Below are positions 29,066 through 36,106 of a stretch of 36,106 bases of DNA, in pieces (positions within the stretch are counted from its first letter, which is position 1; the number at the start of each line of letters is the position of its first letter). This DNA is from Chromera velia (taxonomy: Eukaryota > Sar > Chromeraceae), in NCBI GenBank assembly GCA_018398765.1, contig JAHBMJ010001056.1:1-36106 (forward strand), read 5' to 3'. The translations under genes and the position numbers were made by a program. The notes under the pieces are model-generated. The model did no database searches. It saw only the letters and a list, made by a program, of their open reading frames with translations, and had not been told where the DNA came from.

Positions 29066-31432
29066 CGTGTGTGTTTCTTTTCCACCCTGCCGAGGTTTCC
29101 TCTCTTTTTGCTTTTGCCTGACCTTCCATAGTCCCGTCGCCTTCGCAGCTTTCATCTCTCTGGAGGCGCAGGACAATTTGACAAGTGCATCAAATTCTTC
29201 CCTCTTTTGCAATTTCCCCCCTTCTTGCGTCCTCTGTCTCTCTCTTGCAGCTTTTTGTTCCGAGGCATCGAAGAGAGACGATCAAGGAGAGAGAGGCTGC
29301 TGAGGTGAGCGGTCTCCTTTCCCCCCCCCCCCNCCCCCCCCTCTCTCTTTCTACTGATGCACAATTCCAGATCTCCGTAGTTGTTTTTGTTTGATTTATT
29401 GAGGGGAATGGGGTAGGTTTTTTTGCCTTGAGGCTTATCACGGCTGGTGCTTTTGCGCTTTGGTTTCTTTTTTTCTCCACAATCCCTCCGCCGAACTACT
29501 CTGATGCCCCCTTTACGAGTCTCTGTATGTTGCCCTCGTTTCTACCCCTGCAGGCTGAAGAAGCCGAACGGGAGCGGCAGAAGAAGGCAGAGGTCTGTTG
29601 GACGTTTGGGAACTTGGGAAGGGAAAGGGGATAGCAAGAAGGGGGAAATGAGCCTCTTTCTGGTTCAAAAACGAATGGAACGACAAAGAAGAGGAAGAGG
29701 ACAGGGTGAAACGAAAAATACTTGAAGATTTGTGCGAGAGTTCTGTCTCGCAAACTCTCCGGCTGGTTGATTGATCACATCGGTTTCCTGTGCATCGTCT
29801 TCAGAAAGGACGAAGTTATTGGTGCTGCAGTATGTCGCGCCATGTGTACGTCTTGTTGTCCTCATCCGTCGCTTCTTTCCGTAGACTGTTCGTTTGTCTC
29901 CCTGCATGGCTGACGGGTTTGTCTGCAAAACCTGTATGTGTGTGTGTGTGTGTGTGTGCAGAAACACAAGCGGAAGAGGGAAACACAGATGCAAGTTGCA
30001 GAGAAGGTCAGGGGATTATTCTTCAGCCTTGCTTCGTGTCGGAAACTTCCAAGTGTCTTTTGACGATCGATCTGTACAGTGATATGTTTGTTTTTGGGTA
30101 CTGCACAGAATGCATCAACGAACCAAAGCAAAAACACAGTGGATCTGGGTATTTCTCTTCAAATAGAAAATCTTGTTGGCTCCTGAGGTCTTGTCATTTT
30201 TCGGCTTTCTCAGTTCAGAATGAAGGAGAAGGGAGCTCGCCTGCATTCCTCCGTCGTCATGGTCTCCTGCGTTCCTCGTGTCGGGAGGCGGGCCAACTGC
30301 CACCGCGAAGGCAATACTCCCAAATTCCATTGGAAAGACACGGTCTCTCTCGCCTGACTGACTGAGTGCAGATGCGGCAAGAGGAGGAAGAAGCGGCTGC
30401 TGCAGGGAAGCACTTCGGGGCAGATGACAGTGACACGGAAATGCCCGACGACACAGACCAGAATAATGCAGAGGAGGTCAGTGAGTGAGAGAGTGAGTGA
30501 GTCACTTACAGGAGGGAAGGGTGCCTTTCGTTCCGTTTTCATCCATTCAGCCATTTGATTCAATTGGAGAACGGAAAAAAGAAGGGAGCCAGCAGGAAGA
30601 ATGTCTGCTTTCTGCAAGTCGTTCAAATTTAGTTTCTTCATTTATTTCCCCCTCTGTTTCCATTATCTTTTCTTTCGTTTTTGGTGTTTCTGCCGGCTTC
30701 AATGAATGCTAAACTGAACGAAAACAAATTGACGAATTCGTGCAGTACGAAATGTGGAAACTCCGCGAGTTGAAGCGCATCAAGAGGGACAGGGAAGAAC
30801 GAGAGGCGAGGGGAAAATTTGTCAGTCTCTCTTTTTCTTTCTTTTTTTTTGTTCCTGTTTCTCTTATTGTTTTCTCCTTTCTCTGTGCTGTTTTTTCGGA
30901 GAGGGTGCTGAAGAGGAGACCCGAAAGGTCAAAATAAACGGAATAAGAGGCAGGCGGTTGGAAGAAAGAGACCCAGACGTGGAATGAGAAGTCGCCTGTT
31001 TTCTGCGCATCCATCTGTCTTCTTGCGGTTTTTTTTTGTCTTCCCTTTGGTGATTGTTTGTGCTCAAACACCCATCTAGGCCCATCCTCTTTTGTTGATT
31101 CGTGCATCATGTGGCCTTCCCTTCCTTCCACGGTCAGCTTCCTTCCCGCTTCTAGCTCGGCATGAGCCTGCATGATCCCCTCATGGATGCATGTGTGCGT
31201 GCAGACCGCCGAGATTGAGAGGAGACGGCGCATGACTGACACGGAGAGGCAGAAGGACGACGAGATACTGGACAGATACGCCCCGAAGGCAGAGAAGAGG
31301 AGCGGGAAGTTTGAGTTCATGCAGAAGTACTACCACAAGGTTGGGTCGTTCGTGCTCTTTGTTTTATGTTGAACTGCTGCACTTGTGCGAAGGAGGTCAT
31401 GGGCGCTGTACAGGATGAATTGACGGAAGGGA

Positions 31433-31470
<38 letters not shown>

Positions 31471-32867
31471 TGGATACCTCTGTACTGGAAGGGAGAAAGG
31501 CTCGCGTGTGAATATTCATGTGTGCGTTCGATTCTGTGAAGAATGAGAAGTAAAAAAGGCAACAGAAGTGGCGGTTTTGCGCACGCTCCATGTCCCCGTT
31601 GGCCTGTGTGTGGATGTGCGCGTCTGCTTGTGAGTGATTTGGTTCAGTCAAGGAATGAGAAGAGAAACATGAAAAGTAAGCGTTTGCCTCTCTGTTCATC
31701 CACCTGCCTGCCTACCTGCAGGGTGCCTTCTTCCAAGACAAGGGCCAGACAGGAGAGGAGTCCATCTACAACAGAGACTTCCAGCTTGCCACAGCGTGCG
31801 TCAACGAGGAGCGGGAGAAGGGAAGGATGGAAGGAGGGATGGGAATTTGTGTGCAGGGGAGAAAGTCTTTTTGTATCTTTTTTTCACCTCCGTCTGTTTC
31901 TCTTCGCCCCTTTCTCTTCAGCCCTCTATTTTCTCTCGCTACGTGCTTACACAAAAATGCGTATGTCTAAAAATACTCTTTGTGCATGCACGTGTGTGTG
32001 CCCTTGCAGTGAGGACAAATCCAATAAGGAGGCCCTGCCGAAGCCGATGCACGTGAGAAGAGGTCAGTTAATCGGGCAGGCAGGCAGACTGAGAGTAAGG
32101 CTCTCTTCTTCAGGCTTTTCTGATCCGTTCTCTGGCAGCAAGTGAAAGAGGCAAAAGGCGGTGATGAGTTGATTGTTTGATGAGGATGGGGAAGATCATC
32201 GGACCCGGTTGGATGAAGTGTGAGGGAAAGAGTGCGAAGCAAAGCCAAATGGGAGTGTGAAGTCGAAAATCGTGTTGGTTTTGTCTTGTTTTTTCCTTTT
32301 TTTCGGTCGATCGTGTTGGGTGCACTTTGTTTTCCGTGCTGCCTGATGCCATCTCCTCTTCGTTCAACTGTTCTCTCTCTGTGTGTTTGGGAGGAAGAGC
32401 GTCTTTCTGAGTTCAAGTTATTGAGTTTGCATGTTTGCATGTGTTCGCAGGACAATTCGGAAAGGCTGGTCAAACGAAGTGGACGCATCTGACTGACAAC
32501 GACACAACGATGATGGTGACAGGCGTCGAGAGAGACAGCTCACTGCTCAGCAAGGTCCAGGCAAAAATGGCAGGTCGGTCGGTTGGTGCGAGGAGCTCGC
32601 GCCGAGGCGGAAAAGACCGTTCTTGTTTTTGCATCCTTTTGCGTGGTCCATTGATTTTTGCGGGTGAAAGTGTAGCAGAGTGGAGAACTTTCTCGTGTTT
32701 CTGTGAACGGATTTTCGGAGGTTATTCCTGAATGAGATAAATTATCTGAAAAGGAAGTCCGTGTTCTTTTCTTCCGCCTCGGTCCTTATCATGTTCTCTC
32801 CACTCCTCTCTTCTTTGCAGCCGTCAAGGGGGCAGGCAGTCTTGCAAGACCGTCTCGGAAGAAGTGA
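26891..32867 (+). CDS. MFAP1: MFAP1-family spliceosomal protein, 15 exons, 498 aa
   Basis: Exons: 26891-27004, 27443-27578, 27825-28198, 28532-28576, 28900-28977, 29251-29304, 29554-29592, 29962-30006, 30372-30476, 30746-30820, 31205-31339, 31722-31795, 32010-32062, 32451-32573, 32821-32867. The sum is 1497 nt and all junctions agree in phase. MFAP1 is a component of the spliceosomal B complex/tri-snRNP in the nucleus, needed for pre-mRNA splicing. Diagnostic segments are FRYWPGRAPQWA near residue 33, KPLFVPRHRRETIKERE, YEMWKLRELKRIKRDREERE (331-350), KFEFMQKYYHKGAFF at the exon 11/12 join, and GQFGKAGQTKWTHLTDNDTT near the C-terminus. The third exon carries an acidic/Ala-rich insert typical of fast-evolving linkers. 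Most introns are phase 0. The start ATG at 26891 is chosen because the conserved N-terminus follows directly. Confidence 0.95.
29031..29070. repeat. (GT)n microsatellite in MFAP1 intron 5
   Basis: A GT run lies in the intron that follows the exon ending at 28977. Similar GT runs occur in the intron before the exon at 29962 (about 29937-29959) and in the one after 31339 (about 31435-31468). Confidence 0.9.
29333..29333. other. Single N in a poly-C run
   Basis: One N interrupts a C homopolymer (about 29320-29341) in the MFAP1 intron after the exon ending at 29304. The homopolymer length is therefore uncertain. Confidence 0.9.
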
Positions 32868-33044
32868 CTGAAAGAACAAGAACATTTGTTCTACTCAGAT
32901 CGAAACCGCTATGAGATAGAATTTCAATACAAGTTGTTTTTCCATTAAAACAAACTCATTAAAAGTTGGAGTATACAATTTACAGTATTAAAAAAATCAA
33001 ACAACTAATATTTCAATTGATTCTCAAAAGGTTTTATACTATAG

Positions 33045-33150
33045 GCGTAAAGTTACAGAGATTCACGCCAGAAATAACGGCGGCGATGGCTTCATAGTGC
33101 CCCGACGACAGCCGCTTTCCCAGGCCACATAAACTTTGACTTTCCGGGGC
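33045..33150. repeat. Dispersed direct repeat, copy A
   Basis: This 106-bp segment starts near GCGTAAAGTTACAGAG and ends in CTTTGACTTTCCGGGGC. It matches 33586-33702 with scattered substitutions. There is no open frame and no recognisable RNA fold. Confidence 0.8.
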
Positions 33151-33585
33151 CTCTTTGTGTCCTTCTTGCCTGTATGTTGTCGCATTCGAACGACATATAA
33201 TCTTTCTGTCTTGACTGTGCGAAAGCCTGCTTCAGTCAGACACCGTCCCCTCCTACCTAATTCATCGTTGGACGTATGCGTGTATCACGATCACTCTTTT
33301 TCTGTCGGAAATTCAATGAATTTGCATTTGATCGGGTGACATGGTTTTCTGACGTATGCTGCGTGTCGCGATCTCTTTTCTCTCCGTCGTCCCACAGTTT
33401 TCGTTTCTTTCTTGTGCATGCACTTTCTTCTTCCTGTCGATTGTGCGCGTGCTACCGCTGTAGAGAGAGAAATCCATGTAAAGCTATAAGCTCTTCTCCT
33501 AGCTCTTTGACTGCTTCCTTCTCTGGTAGTTCAGTGCGAGACTCAGTACGCTATGGTACACTACCACTGTAGAGAGGGAAATCCC

Positions 33586-33702
33586 CGTAAAGCGACAGAG
33601 ATTCACGCCAGAAATAATGACGGCGATGGCTTCATACTAGGCTTCATAGTGCTCTGACGACAGCCGCTTTCCTGGGCCGTATGAACTTTGACTTTCTGGG
33701 GC
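33586..33702. repeat. Dispersed direct repeat, copy B
   Basis: This is a diverged copy of 33045-33150 with an internal 12-bp duplication (ggcttcatactaggcttcata). The bases just upstream (about 33563-33594, CTGTAGAGAGGGAAATCC) are in turn similar to about 33457-33485. The region therefore contains a set of overlapping duplications. Confidence 0.75.
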
Positions 33703-34390
33703 TGTATATTACGCAACGGCCTTTGAGATCTAAGCGCGGTCTCAAATCGTCGATTAATTGTGCGCATGCATTTGTATGGATCTGATCATGCTTCCCTTTT
33801 CTGATTGAAAGCTTGCATCACGGTTCAATAAGCGACCTCGCGGTCTTTCACTCACTTCTTCTGACACTCGACCTTGCTCTATGCATTCCTTCAAACGTCT
33901 CACCTCAGATTAGTCTAGGTGTTGCAATGGTTTCTTTCTGTAATTTTCTGTAGACGCCCTACTACACGGACGAGCTAGTGAGTCAATCTCCCTTTTATCA
34001 GAATAGTATCTTGATGTGATCAACAAAGATTGCGTGAGTCTACACCTCTTCTGGTTGCTAGTCTCCCGACCAGCGCCACCTATCATATCATGATAGGTTT
34101 TATAGTACAAATTATATACATATAAAAAAAAAGAGATGAAATTGAATATTTTTTTTAAAAAAATAGTTGGTTAAATTCATTTTTTCCTAGATTTTTTTTA
34201 ATTCTGTCTAAAAACTTTAACTTAGATGAAATATGCATGCATGTTTATTGCATTCTTGAATTATTCCCTTAGTACTAGGGAATTCGCATTCAGGAGTAAA
34301 TTTTTAAGTAATTCTAAGAGTAATAGGAAAAATTTGAATGCCCAATTAGGAATTTAGAAACCCAAATTCCCAATTCGAAGCAATTTAGAA
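33703..34390. other. Intergenic, no gene recognised
   Basis: The GC content falls from about 34100 onward into A/T-rich sequence. A gcgcatgcatttg palindrome is at about 33761-33773 and atgcatgcatg at about 34231-34241. I see no coding or RNA gene here. Confidence 0.5.
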
Positions 34391-35826
34391 TATACCCTGC
34401 AGGTAGCTAGGATTTTGCGGGATTTTAGCCCCGGATTTTAGCGGATTTTACGGGATTTTTGCCATGCAGGATTTTAGCGGATTTAGACGGATTTTGCCCA
34501 GGATTCTGCCGGACTATTTCTCCTAAAACAGGCTGAAATCCTGGCTCTAGGGATTATAAAGACTAAAATCCTGGATCCTAGGATTTTAGAAATAAATGTC
34601 AGGATTTTACGGGATTATACGGAATTATACGGGATTTTAACATAAATAAAAACAGTGAAATAAAAGCTGATCACAATCGATGCTGGTTATCCCTTCTATG
34701 CAGCCTTAAAGTGTATCATTCATCTTTGAGTTTAATTTTATTCATTTCTTTAAAATCCCGTATAATCCCGTAAAATCCCATATAATCCCGTAAAATCCTA
34801 GGAAGAGGCTAGGACTTTAGCTTTCTTTCAGGATTTTAGATTTTAAAATCCTAGGTATAGGGATTATATTTTTAACGTTAAGAGTCCGGCAGCTAGGCGA
34901 CGCACAGTAGTAAAAAAAAAAAAAATAGGCCTTTCCAATTTTTTTTTTTCTTTTTTTCTACGAAAGATTTCCTAGAGCACCTCTAGGAGTACCTAGAGAA
35001 GCACCTTTTAGAAGTACTTTTAAACTAACTTCCTCGCGAACTTATTACTCAACTCAAAGTTTTAAACATCTTTCAACCCTAGTTTCAACCCTAGTTCTAG
35101 TCCTAGTTGTTATTGTACGTTTGTTTCTACTAGTGTCTCTATTAGTGTCTTCACCATTCCATCATCGACTTTGTTGAACAGTGAACACGGACCAACCAAT
35201 CTTTTTCTCCTTGTTCAACTGCACTGTCACCAGACTTTTCTCTCTTCTCTTTGCTGTGTCTGTTAAAAAATGAATGAAGTCTGCGTGTATGGCACTGCAG
35301 GCAGCGACCATCGCAAAAGGGGATTACAGGGACGAAGGCGAGCGGGCAGGCGAAGGGAAAAGGGTGCTCTTTTTTATCCTATACAAAAAGTGACAAGAAG
35401 GATGGATGCATGGATGCAGACAGAAGAGCAGACAGAGGAGAAGTTCTTTGAGTGGCTCTTTGATGATATCTAGGACGATATACATTTCGAAGCTCTAGTC
35501 AAAGCTAGTTTTGGTTAATCCTTTTAAGCGTCTAGTTAAGCGTCTACCAAGCTAAAAGTGAAACTGGGATCCTAGATATGATTCAAACTCTAGTTGAAGC
35601 TAGTCATTTAACCTTTATTTTTTTTTTACATATACAATAAAATTTTAAATTAAAAAAAAAAAAAGAATAGAAGTTTTCAGATTTTTTTTTTTTTTAACAA
35701 TGTGCGTCGCCTAGTCCAGCAGAATCCTGGGTAAAATCCGCCAAAATCCTGGCCAAAATCCCGTAAAATCCACTAAAATGATCCTGGGCTAAAATCCCAC
35801 AAAATCCTGGCTACCTGCAGGGTATA
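34391..35826. mobile_element. Fold-back / long-TIR DNA element with a nested inner inverted repeat
   Basis: The left end (TATACCCTGCAGGTAGC at 34391) and the reverse complement of the right end (same start, from 35826) match over about 130 bp. The arms are made of GGATTTTACGGGATTTTAGC-like repeats. A CTAGGCGACGCACA motif at 34893-34906 is mirrored at 35701-35714. The left arm is interrupted at 34516-34892 by a second inverted-repeat block. The central 35-kb part has one 67-codon open frame (35270-35473) without a recognised domain, so the element is probably non-autonomous. TA or TATA at both borders may be the target duplication, but it is palindromic with the end and cannot be separated. 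Confidence 0.75.
35270..35473 (+). CDS. Short open frame inside the fold-back element, weak
   Basis: This is a 67-codon frame with a basic, Arg/Gly-rich middle and a Glu-rich, acidic end. It is the only frame of note in the internal part of the element and has no transposase signature. It may be a remnant or chance. Confidence 0.15.
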   Translation: MNEVCVYGTAGSDHRKRGLQGRRRAGRRREKGALFYPIQKVTRRMDAWMQTEEQTEEKFFEWLFDDI

Positions 35827-36106
35827 TGTAAAAATTTATTTAACGCATGCCGGGGGCGAGTGGGGTGCTTTTTGCCCCCCCCTCTGCATAGGAAACCGGC
35901 GCTTTTCTAGTGACCATGTTTGATTTGATTTCGTAACATAGTGAGGCAAGCCACGGGACCGGCCAATCCCGGGGTGAGCCGAACTAACGCGCACCGCCGC
36001 CGCACGGGACGCCCGCAGCTCAGAGACCAACACATGCACGCAGGCTCATGGAGGCGCCGCCATGCCAGTCTGTATTAGAAGAGAATTAAATAAAATAAAA
36101 ATAAAG
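35827..36106. other. GC-rich terminal stretch, unassigned
   Basis: The stretch from about 35845 to 36065 is GC-rich and contrasts with its AT-rich surroundings. A 67-codon minus frame (36039-35836) shows no domain. It could be part of a gene or repeat that continues outside the window. Confidence 0.4.

Overview
This window is nuclear DNA from a protist, most likely an alga. The protein-coding genes are split by many short spliceosomal introns, exons can be as small as 28-54 nt, and genes sit on both strands as divergent and convergent pairs with AT-rich, repeat-rich spacers. One gene encodes the eukaryote-only spliceosomal protein MFAP1. The mix of features (dense TGCATGCA-type palindromes, mixed GC/AT isochore-like spacers, zinc-knuckle/HNH repeat proteins) is compatible with a chromerid alveolate such as Chromera or Vitrella. 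That assignment is a guess from style, not a demonstrated match.

Layout from left to right. A secreted alpha/beta-hydrolase (lipase-like) gene with a cysteine-rich downstream module lies at 543-2228 (+). An AT-rich, mostly empty spacer follows to about 5 kb. A four-helix membrane protein (-, 5238-6068) has a 192-bp in-frame tandem duplication at its 3' end. It is divergent from a zinc-knuckle-repeat/HNH nuclease-like gene (+, 6759-9077). A large Pro/Ser-rich and coiled-coil gene of about 15 exons occupies the minus strand from about 17057 to 9936. It is divergent from a small secreted basic protein gene (+, 17679-19633). A convergent AT-rich spacer holds a MITE-like inverted-repeat element (20255-20785). 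A 13-exon aldo/keto reductase gene (-, 26112-21301) is divergent from a 15-exon MFAP1 gene (+, 26891-32867). The right end is intergenic, with a dispersed direct repeat and a nested fold-back element (34391-35826).

I reconstructed exon structures by hand. The criteria were donor GT and pyrimidine-AG acceptor sites, phase agreement across every junction and, for the two known families, agreement with conserved motifs. The AKR and MFAP1 models close perfectly in phase over their full lengths (1107 and 1497 coding nt). The large minus-strand gene closes in phase except for one unresolved stretch near 14.95-14.48 kb.

The most unusual signals are these. (1) Several 5' splice sites lie inside (GTCA)n tetranucleotide ladders, so each alternative donor shifts the reading frame and only every third unit is productive. 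(2) A 23-unit, 54-bp zinc-knuckle repeat array is fused to an intact HNH motif and shows a higher-order 9-unit duplication. (3) The hydrolase gene reads on in the same frame past its TAA into a cysteine-rich repeat module, with an in-frame candidate intron spanning the stop.

The genes look like unrelated housekeeping and lineage-specific loci rather than a cluster with one joint function.
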